Source: Hyphococcus sp. (GTDB lineage: Bacteria > Pseudomonadota > Alphaproteobacteria > Caulobacterales > Parvularculaceae). Taken from it: a stretch of 64,000 bases of DNA. Below are positions 7,097-16,200 of this stretch, piece after piece; the first letter of the stretch is position 1, and each line of letters starts with the position of its first letter. The translations under genes and the position numbers were made by a program. The notes below the pieces were generated by a model, which searched no databases, had not been told where the DNA came from, and worked only from the letters and a program-made list of their open reading frames with translations. Where the stretch lies: contig JANQJK010000026.1 in assembly GCA_028281665.1 (NCBI GenBank), forward strand, positions 1 to 64,000, written 5' to 3'.

Positions 7097-10000
7097 TCAA
7101 GCCGCCCTTTTCTTCCGCGCTTTCTTCTTCGCGCTCAACGCCTTCGTCGTCGAGGTCCCCAACATCGGCGCCAAAAACGCACCGGTATAGCTCCGCGGTT
7201 CCGCCGCCACGTCTTCCGGTGTTCCCGCCGCGACAATCTCCCCGCCGCCGTCTCCCCCTTCGGGGCCGAGGTCTAAAATCCAGTCGGCTTGTTTGATGAC
7301 GTCGAGATTGTGTTCGATGACGACGACGGTGTTGCCGCCTTCGGTGAGTTCCTGGATGACTTCCATCAGCTTGCGGACGTCCTCGAAGTGGAGGCCGGTG
7401 GTTGGTTCGTCCAGGATATATAGCGTGCGGCCGGTGGCGCGTTTTGAGAGTTCCTTTGAGAGCTTCACGCGCTGGGCCTCGCCGCCGGAGAGGGTTGTCG
7501 CCTGCTGGCCGATTTTGATGTAGCTGAGCCCCACGCGGTTCAGCGTATCCATCTTGTCGCGGATCGACGGCACGGCTTTGAAGAACTCGGCCCCTTCTTC
7601 GACCGTCATGTCGAGGACGTCGGCGATGGACTTGCCCTTGAACTTCACTTCCAGGGTTTCGCGGTTGTAGCGCTTGCCGTGGCAGGTATCGCAGGTGACG
7701 TAAACGTCGGGGAGGAAGTGCATCTCGATCTTGATGACGCCGTCGCCCTGGCACGCTTCGCAGCGCCCGCCTTTGACGTTGAAGGAAAAGCGCCCCGGTT
7801 TGTAGCCGCGGGCCTTCGCTTCGGGCAGGCCGGCGAACCAGTCGCGAATGGGCGTGAAGGCGCCGGTGTAGGTCGCCGGGTTCGAGCGCGGCGTGCGCCC
7901 GATAGGCGACTGGTCGATGTCGATCACCTTGTCGAACTGTTCGAGGCCGGTGATTTTATCGTGCTCGGCCGGAAGGTCTTTCGAATTGTAGAGCCGGCGC
8001 GCGGCGGCCTTGTAGAGCGTCTCGATGATCAGGGTCGACTTGCCGCCGCCGGACACCCCGGTGACGCAAGTTAAGAGCCCCATGGGAATTTCCGCGGTGA
8101 CATTTTTGAGATTGTTCGCCTTGGCGCCTTTTACCTTGATGACTTTGCGCTTGTTAACGGCGCGCCGCTCCGCCGGCACGGGCACCTCGCGGCGACCGCT
8201 CAGATAGTCGCCGGTGAGCGATTTCTTCGAGGCCTCGATCTGCTTGACGGTCCCTTGCGCGACGATGGTTCCCCCATGGACGCCGGCGCCGGGACCGATA
8301 TCGACAATATGGTCGGCGGCGCGGATCGCTTCCTCGTCATGTTCGACGACGATGACCGAGTTGCCGAGGTCGCGCAGTCGTTCGAGGGTTTCGAGCAGGC
8401 GGGCGTTATCCCGCTGATGCAGGCCGATGGAGGGCTCGTCCAGCACGTAGAGAACGCCCGTTAGGCCGGAGCCGATCTGTGAGGCGAGGCGAATGCGTTG
8501 GGATTCGCCGCCGGACAGCGTGCCCGACGAGCGCGACAATGTCAGATAGTCGAGCCCCACATTGTTGAGGAAGTGCAGCCGCTCGCGAATCTCTTTCAGG
8601 ATCCGCGCGGCGATGTCCATTTCCTTTTTGGAGAGGACTTTTTCCAGCGCGTTGAACCAGTTGTTCGCCGCCTTGATGGAAAACTGCGCAGCTTCAGAAA
8701 TCGACAGCGTGCCGACTTTTACGGCGAGGGCCTCCGGTTTGAGGCGCAGCCCCTTGCAGGCTTCGCAGGGCATGATCGACTGGAAGCGCGACAGCTCCTC
8801 GCGCACCCAGGCCGAGTCCGTTTCGCGCCAGCGCCGTTCAAGGTTCGGGATCACCCCTTCGAAAGGTTTGACCACTTCATATTTGCGGCTGCCGTCAGCG
8901 TAGATGAACTTCACGTCTTCATCGTCAGTGCCGTAGAGGACGGTCGCCCGGGCGTCCTGGTCCAGTTCGTCCCATGGGACCGTGACCTTGAATTTGTAGT
9001 GGCGCGCCAGCGCCTGAAGCGTCTGCGCGTAATAGGGGGAGGTGCCTTTCGACCATGGGGCGATGGCGCCGTTATTCAGCGCTAACGATCCGTCCGGCAC
9101 GACAAGGTCTTCATCGAAGATCATTTCCGTGCCGAGGCCGTCGCAGGTGGGGCAGGCGCCGGCGGGGGCGTTGAACGAGAAGAGGCGGGGTTCAATCTCG
9201 TCGATGGTGAAGCCCGAAACGGGACAGGCGAACCTGGCGGAGAAGATGATTCTATTATTCGTTCCCCCGTTTACGGGGGAGCTGTCAGTCGCATTGCGAC
9301 TGACTGAGGGGGTTTTCTTTTTCGCATTGCCCCCTCCGTCCGCTTCGCGGACACCTCCCCCACGAGTGGGGGAGGAAGAAGGACGATCAGCGCTTTCCGC
9401 AATCGCGATCCCGTCAGCCAGTTCGAGCGCGGTCTCAAAAGAGTCCGCAAGGCGCGTCTGAATGCCGTCCTTGATGACGACGCGGTCGACCACGACCTCG
9501 ATATCGTGCTTGATCTTCTTGTTCAGCGCGGGAACGTCGGCGATTTCATAGAAGGTTCCATCGACTTTGACGCGCTGAAAGCCGCGCTTTTGCAATTCGG
9601 CGAATTCTTTTCGGTATTCGCCTTTTCGCGCGCGCACAATCGGCGCCAGCAGGTAGAAACGCGACCCTTCCTTGCTGGCCATCAACCGGTCGACCATTTC
9701 GGTGACGGTTTGCGATGTAATCGGTTCACCCGTTGCAGGCGAAAACGGAACGCCGATACGCGCCCATAACAGACGCATATAGTCGTATATCTCCGTTACG
9801 GTGGCGACGGTTGAGCGCGGATTGCGCGATGTGGTCTTCTGTTCGATGGAAATGGCGGGGCTAAGTCCGTCAATTTGATCCACGTCCGGTTTCTGCATCA
9901 ATTCCAGGAACTGACGTGCATATGCGGACAAACTTTCCACATAGCGCCGCTGCCCTTCCGCGTAGATGGTGTCGAACGCGAGCGACGATTTTCCGGACCC

Positions 10001-10105
10001 CGACAAACCCGTCATGACGATGAGTTTGTCGCGGGGAATCTCCAGCGTGACGTTTTTCAGGTTATGTTCGCGCGCGCCGGTGACGCGGATCGATTTCAAA
10101 CTCAT
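7097..10105 (-). CDS. uvrA: UvrABC excinuclease subunit A
   Basis: 1002 residues, about 40-50 longer than typical UvrA. It is the damage-recognition ATPase of nucleotide excision repair and a partner of UvrB. First Walker [10 protein letters not shown] near 33-41, second GVSGGGKST near 690. Two ABC signatures ([32 protein letters not shown]), zinc-binding CPTCDGLG and [14 protein letters not shown] segments, and Walker [14 protein letters not shown] and [13 protein letters not shown]. Residues about 242-281 are an in-frame translation of a palindromic repeat (see 9261-9380) in the loop before [14 protein letters not shown]. The start at ATG 10105 opens with the conserved [14 protein letters not shown]; the longer frame would overlap ssb. 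Regulated from a shared SOS operator with divergent ssb. The C-terminus is a basic [10 protein letters not shown] tail. Confidence 0.96.
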   Translation of the reverse strand: MSLKSIRVTGAREHNLKNVTLEIPRDKLIVMTGLSGSGKSSLAFDTIYAEGQRRYVESLSAYARQFLELMQKPDVDQIDGLSPAISIEQKTTSRNPRSTVATVTEIYDYMRLLWARIGVPFSPATGEPITSQTVTEMVDRLMASKEGSRFYLLAPIVRARKGEYRKEFAELQKRGFQRVKVDGTFYEIADVPALNKKIKHDIEVVVDRVVIKDGIQTRLADSFETALELADGIAIAESADRPSSSPTRGGGVREADGGGNAKKKTPSVSRNATDSSPVNGGTNNRIIFSARFACPVSGFTIDEIEPRLFSFNAPAGACPTCDGLGTEMIFDEDLVVPDGSLALNNGAIAPWSKGTSPYYAQTLQALARHYKFKVTVPWDELDQDARATVLYGTDDEDVKFIYADGSRKYEVVKPFEGVIPNLERRWRETDSAWVREELSRFQSIMPCEACKGLRLKPEALAVKVGTLSISEAAQFSIKAANNWFNALEKVLSKKEMDIAARILKEIRERLHFLNNVGLDYLTLSRSSGTLSGGESQRIRLASQIGSGLTGVLYVLDEPSIGLHQRDNARLLETLERLRDLGNSVIVVEHDEEAIRAADHIVDIGPGAGVHGGTIVAQGTVKQIEASKKSLTGDYLSGRREVPVPAERRAVNKRKVIKVKGAKANNLKNVTAEIPMGLLTCVTGVSGGGKSTLIIETLYKAAARRLYNSKDLPAEHDKITGLEQFDKVIDIDQSPIGRTPRSNPATYTGAFTPIRDWFAGLPEAKARGYKPGRFSFNVKGGRCEACQGDGVIKIEMHFLPDVYVTCDTCHGKRYNRETLEVKFKGKSIADVLDMTVEEGAEFFKAVPSIRDKMDTLNRVGLSYIKIGQQATTLSGGEAQRVKLSKELSKRATGRTLYILDEPTTGLHFEDVRKLMEVIQELTEGGNTVVVIEHNLDVIKQADWILDLGPEGGDGGGEIVAAGTPEDVAAEPRSYTGAFLAPMLGTSTTKALSAKKKARKKRAA
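9261..9380. repeat. REP-B palindromic repeat pair inside uvrA
   Basis: Two modules in inverted orientation. One runs from TTCCCCCGTTTACGGGGGA through the hairpin CAGTCGCATTGCGACTG to GAGGGGG. The other runs from GCCCCCTCCGTCC through the hairpin GTCCGCTTCGCGGAC to CCTCCCCCACGAGTGGGGGA. Each module is a GC stem, a variable hairpin and a G-run. The 120-base insertion is a multiple of three and contains no stop in the uvrA frame. The same layout recurs at 55395-55550. Confidence 0.85.
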
Positions 10106-10114
10106 GGCTCTCTT

Positions 10115-10208
10115 TATATATGTGGGCGTCTTATGTACGGGCGTCTGCGCGCGGTGGTTTCGGTCCGCCTTTATATATCTGCGTTGACACAGAGAACAAG
10201 GTGTGAAC
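10115..10208 (-). promoter_or_regulatory. Probable uvrA promoter overlapping the SOS operator
   Basis: On the minus strand TTGTTC (-35-like, within the LexA box) is followed 16 bases on by TATATA (-10-like, around 10171-10176). The uvrA ATG lies at 10105. The operator overlaps the -35 hexamer, so LexA binding should block transcription. Confidence 0.5.
10194..10208. promoter_or_regulatory. LexA (SOS) box, alphaproteobacterial type
   Basis: GAAC-AAGGTGT-GAAC: two direct GAAC half-sites separated by exactly 7 bases, the reverse complement of the alphaproteobacterial LexA consensus GTTC-N7-GTTC. It sits in the intergenic region between divergent uvrA and ssb, immediately after a TTGACA (10184-10189) that could be the ssb -35. 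This position suits control of both genes. Confidence 0.85.
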
Positions 10209-10313
10209 ATTTGCGCTGCACGCCGCGCAAACACTGGGGATAACCAATCGTTGAGCGCGGCCCGAATCCGCGCCATGTGCGGTGTGGCAAACGCATATTT
10301 CTGGAGATGAATA

Positions 10314-10775
10314 ATGGCAGGCAGCGTCAACAAAGTCATATTGGTCGGCAATCTCGGCGCCGACCCGGAAGTTCGCAAATTTCAGAATGGCGGACAGGTT
10401 TGCAATCTGCGCATTGCAACGTCGGAGCGCTGGAAAGACAGAAATACCGGCGAACAGCGCGAAAAAACGGAATGGCACTCTGTTGCGATCTTTTCCGAAG
10501 GGTTGGCGCGCGTTGCAGAGCAATATTTGCGAAAAGGCTCGAAAGTTTATCTTGAAGGGCAGTTGGAGACGCGCAAATGGCAGGATCAGAGCGGTAATGA
10601 CCGTTATACGACCGAAGTTGTGCTGCGAAACTTCAATTCATCGATGGTGATGCTTGATTCACGAAACGGCGGCGGCGGCGGAAGTTTTGAACGCAGCGGC
10701 GGCGGCATGTCGGACAATGGCGGTTCATCATCCGGCGGACAAAGTTATGAGTTAGACGACGAAATTCCGTTCTGA
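10314..10775 (+). CDS. ssb: Single-stranded DNA-binding protein
   Basis: 153 residues. N-terminal OB fold (residues 4-110): [63 protein letters not shown] Gly/Ser-rich flexible linker follows, and the acidic C-terminal tip DDEIPF docks repair and replication partners. It coats single-stranded DNA during replication, repair and recombination. A GGAGA ribosome-binding site lies 6-7 bases before the ATG. Divergent from uvrA with a shared LexA box. The linker is short compared with E. coli SSB. Confidence 0.96.
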   Translation: MAGSVNKVILVGNLGADPEVRKFQNGGQVCNLRIATSERWKDRNTGEQREKTEWHSVAIFSEGLARVAEQYLRKGSKVYLEGQLETRKWQDQSGNDRYTTEVVLRNFNSSMVMLDSRNGGGGGSFERSGGGMSDNGGSSSGGQSYELDDEIPF

Positions 10776-10912
10776 TTTCGCAATAAAACGCGAAAACGAA
10801 TCAAAAAATGCGAAAATCTGTGTATGCGAACGTTATGCGTTGCGCATAAACAATACTTTTTTAGTAAATTAAGTTATGTTACGGCTTTCGAATCATGATT
10901 CGGAGGTGAACC

Positions 10913-11314
10913 ATGGCGGTCAAAAGAAAAACGACCAAACGAAAAGCGGCGAAAAGAAAAACCGCAAAACGTAAAACAGTAAAGCGTAAGACAGCGAAGC
11001 GGAAAACCGCTAAGCGCAAGACAGCGAAGCGGAAAACGGCGAAGAAGAAGACTGCTAAGCGGAAGACCGCGAAGCGGAAAACAGCCAAAAGAAAAACCGC
11101 TAAGCGTAAGACGGCGAAACGGAAAACTGCTAAGCGCAAGACTGCAAAACGCAAGACGGCGAAGCGGAAAACCGCAAAACGCAAGACGGCCAAGCGCAAA
11201 ACGACCAAGCGTAAGACCGCAAAGCGCAAAACGGCGAAGCGCAAAACGGCGAAGCGTAAGACTGCAAAACGCAAAACCGCCAAGCGCAAGACGGCTAAGC
11301 GTAAGAAACGCTAA
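10913..11314 (+). CDS. Lysine-rich pentapeptide-repeat protein (histone H1-like)
   Basis: 133 residues made almost entirely of about 26 copies of the pentapeptide K-R-K-T-A (variants KRKTT, KRKAA, KRKTV, KKKTA), after the start MAV. The strongly positive, Thr/Ala-spaced composition resembles bacterial histone H1-like proteins (chlamydial Hc2, Bordetella BpH1, AlgP C-terminus), so DNA or RNA binding is likely. GGAGGTGAACC precedes the ATG, supporting real translation. The DNA is a 15-base tandem repeat with synonymous drift (CGC/CGT/CGG, AAA/AAG), arguing for selection on the protein. It follows ssb by 137 bases. A long opposite-strand frame is a shadow of the repeat. Copy number probably varies between strains. 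Confidence 0.8.
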   Translation: MAVKRKTTKRKAAKRKTAKRKTVKRKTAKRKTAKRKTAKRKTAKKKTAKRKTAKRKTAKRKTAKRKTAKRKTAKRKTAKRKTAKRKTAKRKTAKRKTTKRKTAKRKTAKRKTAKRKTAKRKTAKRKTAKRKKR

Positions 11315-11620
11315 TATTGTCGGGTCGGGCGCGCGCAATGCCGTCTGATCACGCAAAATAGTGCTTGCGCCTCGTGCGGACGGTGTTTTGAAGCGCCAAA
11401 TCGCGCAAATGAGGGGCTCCCGGCGTCGGAAAGCTTGTTTTACCGACGCTATTTGCGGGGAAATCTCCGTTACACGGCCGAAAGGTCTTCTTCGGCGATA
11501 GCAGAGTTCAAAAACCGGACTCATTTTAAAGCCCTGGCGCGCCAATTTGAAAACGGCGCGCCGGGGCTTTACGTATTTGGGGGGGGGGTGCGGGTGGACG
11601 GAAGAAACCGAGGTTCGGAT
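11315..11620. other. Intergenic region with a strong hairpin; no gene recognised
   Basis: 306 bases between the KRKTA-repeat gene and the small lipoprotein. The only structure I can support is the terminator-like hairpin at 11528-11570, followed by a run of nine or more G at about 11579-11588. A reading frame from 11435 runs into the lipoprotein but has no coding character. The distance of the hairpin from the upstream stop (about 214 bases) leaves room for a long 3' UTR or a small RNA. Confidence 0.5.
11528..11570 (+). terminator. Terminator-like 16-bp hairpin
   Basis: AAAGCCCTGGCGCGCC and GGCGCGCCGGGGCTTT pair over 16 positions (one T-G) around an 11-base loop. The 3' arm ends in CTTT rather than a long U-run, so termination efficiency is uncertain. 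It could end transcription of the KRKTA-repeat gene or of a small RNA. Confidence 0.6.
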
Positions 11621-11881
11621 ATGCAGGGAATAAAAAAATACGTCATCCGTTCTGTGTCAGGCGCCATCGCTGTGTGCGCTGCGGCGGCGTGTTCAACGCT
11701 TTCCGACCCGGCAGGGTTCGACGCTTACGGGTATCTGTCACCTGGCCCGACCGCGGAAGGCGAATTCATCGGGAATTTTTCATCGCGATCTGAATGTGAA
11801 GCGGCGGGCGAAGCATGGATGTCGCAACAGGTTGTGGGCAATCCGGTGAATGCAGAGTGTTATCCAGTAGATCGACGGTGA
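11621..11881 (+). CDS. Small lipoprotein of unknown function
   Basis: 86 residues from the ATG at 11621. The leader KKYVIRSVSGAIAVCAAAAC has basic residues, a hydrophobic core and a lipobox ending AAAAC, followed by ST, consistent with signal-peptidase-II cleavage and lipid anchoring. The mature part is short with three further Cys-spaced positions (SRSECEAAG, NAECYPVDRR) and could form a disulphide. I recognise no family. The frame is open further upstream but lacks coding character, and the leader marks the start. A REP-A pair follows the stop by 31 bases. Confidence 0.6.
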   Translation: MQGIKKYVIRSVSGAIAVCAAAACSTLSDPAGFDAYGYLSPGPTAEGEFIGNFSSRSECEAAGEAWMSQQVVGNPVNAECYPVDRR

Positions 11882-11912
11882 CGGGCGAACAGCCTTTGCG
11901 CACACTTTAAAC

Positions 11913-11985
11913 CGCTCATTCCCGCGAAAGCGGGAATCCATAATACCGAAACTAAAATGGATCCCGGCGTTCGCAGGGATGAGCG
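11913..11985. repeat. REP-A inverted pair (long hairpin)
   Basis: The left arm (11913-11940) has the core CCCGCGAAAGCGGG between CGCTCATT and AATCCA. The right arm (11958-11985) is the reverse complement with a few changes. The arms flank a 17-base AT-rich spacer and could fold into one long hairpin. It lies between the convergent lipoprotein and P450 genes and could act as a bidirectional terminator. The left arm is identical to that at 27443-27470. Confidence 0.88.
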
Positions 11986-12023
11986 GGCGACTGCAATTGT
12001 GCTGCCAGCGCTTTACACGACAG

Positions 12024-13232
12024 TCAAGCAACGATCCGCACCGTCAACGCATCGAACCCGTGCACAAAGTTTGACCGAACCGTTTTGGGGTCGCCGCAAA
12101 CCTCAACGCGCGACCACCGCGCGATCATTTCTTCAAGCAGAATACGCAATTGCAACTCAGCAAGGCGTTTGCCCATGCATCGGTGAATGCCGAAACCGAA
12201 TGAAACATGTCGGCGGGCGTTTTCGCGGGCGATGTCGAATGCGTCGGCGTCGGCAAAAATGCTCTCGTCGCGATTGCCGGACGCATACCACATGACGATT
12301 TTGTCGCCTTTTTTGATGCGCTTGCCCGCGACTTTGGCGTTGCACAGCGCAGTGCGGCGCATATGGGCGATGGGCGTCTGCCAGCGGATGATTTCCGAAA
12401 CCGCGTTTTCCATCAGCGTCGGCGCCGCTTTCAGGCGGTCAAGCTGCTCCCGAAAGCGGTCGAAAGCGATAATTGCGCCGGACATTGAATTCCGCGTCGT
12501 ATCGTTCCCGCCGACGATCAGCACCAGAATATTGCCAATGAAGTTCATGGGATTAAGCGATGCGGTCGCGGGATGCGTCGCGAGCATGGTCACAAGGTCA
12601 TGGGCTTCGGTGTGTGTGGCTCTCTCCCTTCGCAGCTTTGCGAAGGCGAACATGCATTGCTTGATCTCGCGGATGCGGTCTTCTTCTGTTTCAACGACGC
12701 CGAGGCCTGGTTCCGAAGTCGCCACGTTCGACCATCGCGTCAGCTTTGCGCGTTCCTCAAATGGGAAATCGAACAGGGAGGCCAGCATTTGCGTTGTCAG
12801 CTCAACGGAGACCGTGCTCACCCAGTCAAACGGTTCCCCGATCGGCAGCGTGTCGAGCAAATCGCTCGTGCGCTTTCGGATCACCTGTTCAAAATGCGCG
12901 AGATTGGGGCGGGAGACGATGCCGGACGTCGCCGCGCGCTGCTCGCTGTGGCGCGGCGGGTCCATGGAGATGAACCCTTCGAGCGTATGGCCGGACCATT
13001 TCTGCGTCAGCGCATCGTGAATGACGACGCCGCCATGTTCGGATGCGGAGGAAAATTCGTCATGGCGCGTTTCGACATCGACGATATCGTCATAGCGCGT
13101 CACCGACCAATAGGGCCCATAGGCGCTGTCCGCGCAGTAATGCACAGGATCTTCAGCGCGCAGGCGCGCGAGCAGCGGCGCGGCTTCGCGCCGGGCCCAG
13201 AGGTCGGGATCGGAGACGTCGATGGAAGTCAT
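12024..13232 (-). CDS. Cytochrome P450
   Basis: 402 residues, soluble bacterial size. I-helix oxygen-binding motif GGNDTTR (about residue 240), K-helix ExxR as EIIR followed by WQTPIAHMRR, and the heme-thiolate loop FGFGIHRCMGKRLAE (about 343-357) with Cys as axial ligand. It resembles the CYP families of alphaproteobacteria that act on steroid, terpene or alkane-like substrates, but the substrate cannot be inferred. No ferredoxin or ferredoxin reductase gene adjoins it, so electron partners must be elsewhere. The start is the ATG at 13232; a GTG at 13247 would add five residues. Confidence 0.92.
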   Translation of the reverse strand: MTSIDVSDPDLWARREAAPLLARLRAEDPVHYCADSAYGPYWSVTRYDDIVDVETRHDEFSSASEHGGVVIHDALTQKWSGHTLEGFISMDPPRHSEQRAATSGIVSRPNLAHFEQVIRKRTSDLLDTLPIGEPFDWVSTVSVELTTQMLASLFDFPFEERAKLTRWSNVATSEPGLGVVETEEDRIREIKQCMFAFAKLRRERATHTEAHDLVTMLATHPATASLNPMNFIGNILVLIVGGNDTTRNSMSGAIIAFDRFREQLDRLKAAPTLMENAVSEIIRWQTPIAHMRRTALCNAKVAGKRIKKGDKIVMWYASGNRDESIFADADAFDIARENARRHVSFGFGIHRCMGKRLAELQLRILLEEMIARWSRVEVCGDPKTVRSNFVHGFDALTVRIVA

Positions 13233-13277
13233 TGCGACGCTTATCACCGGGTTGCATCTGACAGCGCAAGTTAGCGC

Positions 13278-16200
13278 TTAGAAATCCTTTTTCCAGTTGG
13301 CGGAGACGGTCTGGTCGCCGTCCTGGCGGACTTCTGTTTCAACGGAAATGTTGTCCGTTATCTCATACTCGACGATGACGGCGCCGCCTTTCCCTTGCGC
13401 GTCCTGCGTGGCGGAAACGAACAGGCCATCGGCGACATATTTCCCGACGGTCAGCGAGCCGCCGCCATTTTCCGGGTCGATATCGAAATTCAGCATGTCG
13501 AGGCCCGTTGCGCGCCGGATGGATCCCGTAACGCCGGCGCCGCCAAAAGGACCGATGCCGCCGATGGAGGCGAGCGCCTGTGCGGTCTGCAACGACTCAA
13601 AGGCGGTCAGTTCGTCCGCCGGCTTGCCAAACAGAACGAGCGCCATGATATCTTCATCCGGCAGGTCGGGGGTTGAGTTCAGTTCGATGCTAGGTTCCTG
13701 GGCGCGCCCGGAGATTTCGATGGTCGCGGTCACGCCCTCGCTGGTTTCCAGTTCCGCGCGAATGTCGAGGATGGGATTGTTGGGGGACAGGCGGTCAAAC
13801 GTGATCACGCCCCTGGCGATGTCGAACCGCCTGCCTGAGAAATCAATCGTGCCGCGGCGCAGGCGCATGGACCCCAGAATAACCGGCGCGCCCTTGATGC
13901 TGACCGCGCGCACCGCGGCGGACCACTCGCTGTCGAGGCCGCGCCCGCGAATGAAAATGCGGTCATTCGCGGAGATATTGATGTCATAGGACATGGTCGA
14001 TGCTTTCGCCGCCGGCTCGAACGCCGCGCCGTTTTCGATCTCGTCTATGTTGACGACTTCAATCGGTACGAGGCCCGTTGTTTCCGGCGTGATGATTTCC
14101 GCGTCGAGTTCGCGCACGGTCAGCGCGCCTGTTGCCGCGATATCGTTGATCGCGCCCGCGATCTTGATCGCCCCGTCTGCGCGCACCGTGTTTACCGGAT
14201 AAGCGGAGAGAGCCGCGTTATCGAGATTGATGTCGAGATCGATGCTGGAGATGTCCGCCAGCGTCATCGCGCCGCCGATTGTAATGGTGTCGTCGCCGGT
14301 CTGCCCGCTGCCCCGGGCGCCGCCGGAGAACGAAATGGTGCTGCCGTTTACGGAGACATTCGCGTCCGCGCGCGTATGTAGCCCTGCGATGGAAAGCCCC
14401 GAGCGCAGTTCCGTATAGGCGCCGTCGGTAATCTCCGCGATGCCGGCGAGGGACGGATTTTCCGTTGTTCCGCTGACCGTGAAATTGACTGCGAGAAACC
14501 CTTCAAGGGTTTGCAGCTCCGGCGGCATGAATGCGGCGAAGGGTTCAATAGCGCCGTCATAGCGAATGAAGCCCTCTATATCGCCGTCCGTCTGTACAGC
14601 GAGCTTCGGCGCACGCGACAGCGTCGCCGGCAATGCAAGACGCATGTCGAGGGCGTCCGTATCCGGCAGGCTCGACAGAACGAAACGCTTTCCGTCCCAG
14701 TTCAAATTTCCGCTGATGGAGGCTTCTTCGTCGGAAATGAGCGATTGCAGGGTGAAGGCGCCGGCGGCGGGTTCGGGCGCGTCCGTGTCGAGAGTGAGCT
14801 TCATGGTGGCGCGCCCGTCCGTCTGCGGAATATTGATGTCGGTGAGATCGAGAACGCCTTGCCAGCGCGTATCGGAGAATGCGCCGTCAATGGCGATGCG
14901 CCCGCGCCGGCTCCAGCCAAGCCGGATGTTATCGAGCGCAACGCCGTCGGCCATGGTGATGACGCCCGGTTCAAGAAGGCGCGCGACATTATCGGCCAGT
15001 GTCGCTTCCAGCTCGGTCAACCGGATTTTGAGATCCGTCGTCGGGTCGATTATTGCGGCGGCGGAAACATCCGTCGCGGGCGTGTCGCCGGTGACGAGAA
15101 GGCGCCGTGCGGACAACGATGCTTCGATGGCGTCTGGCGGGCCGGCGGCGTTAAGGGCGAGGCCGTCAATGAACGCCGTATTCACGCGCAGCATTTCCGA
15201 TGTGAGCGAAAGGTCGGTGCGCCGGCCGTCGCGCGCGTAATCGCCTTTCGCCTTGAATGCGCCGGCGACAATGACGCCGGGCCAGGGCGTCGCCTCGTCG
15301 CCGCCTTCGTAAGTCAGGTCGATGTCGCCGCTCTGGGTTTGTGGATTGTAGGCGCCGGCGCCGGCGAGACTGAACCCCGCGCCGGAATAGGAAATCGACG
15401 GAACGGCGATGCGTCCCGTCTGCGACGATCGCAAGGTTGCTGCAAACTTGCCGTCGCCCTCCAGGGCCGCCGCCGTGATCTCGCCGGTTGGAAGCATTGG
15501 CAGGCCGGAGAGGGCGATATCGGCGGCGAAGGCGGGCGCGATGTCGTCGCCGATTTCAACGTCCGGCGTTTCAACCCGAGCGGTCAGCGTGAACAGATCG
15601 GCCGCGCCGGCGGCGTCGATGCTGCCGGTGACGGGCCCTTGCGGGTTGAAGGATGGCGCAAGCTTCGAAATGAAAGCCGGACCGATCTCGACGTCCCCGT
15701 CAAATCGCAGGGTTTCATCGTTGAAGACGTAATCGGCGGCGCCTTCTGCGCTGAAGTCTTCGCCGGCGTAAAGTTCAACGGCGCGCAGCGAGGCTTTGTC
15801 ATTGAGGTCGACCGAAAGACGTGCGGCGACGCGGGCGGGCTCCGACAGCAATCCGCCCGGGGGCGCAATCGAGGCCGAAAGTTCCCCGGCGATCACATTT
15901 TGCAGGTCTGTCGATGCCTCGGTGATTGCCGCTTCCAGCCCGTCGCCGCGCAACTCCAGATCGATCGCGTAGTCCCCCCGTCGTCGCTGAAGCCTGGCGC
16001 CGAGCGTAATGTCGCGTCCGAGATAGGCCTGAATATCGGGCCGGTAGCCTTCGGCGGCTGCAAAGCGCAGATCGGCGTTGAGACTGTTGTCATTGTCGCG
16101 CAGGCCCGCCCAGTTGATGTCACCGGAAAGGGCGCCGGCTGCGGACAGTATTCGATTGATCGTTATACGCCCGCCGCGTTTTTCGTCCTGGAGGGTGAAG

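Noticed and set aside
10874-11545. 223-residue minus-strand frame rich in FRRLAF-like repeats
   Set aside because: Shadow of the KRKTA tandem repeat. The plus-strand frame has a strong ribosome-binding site and clean ends.
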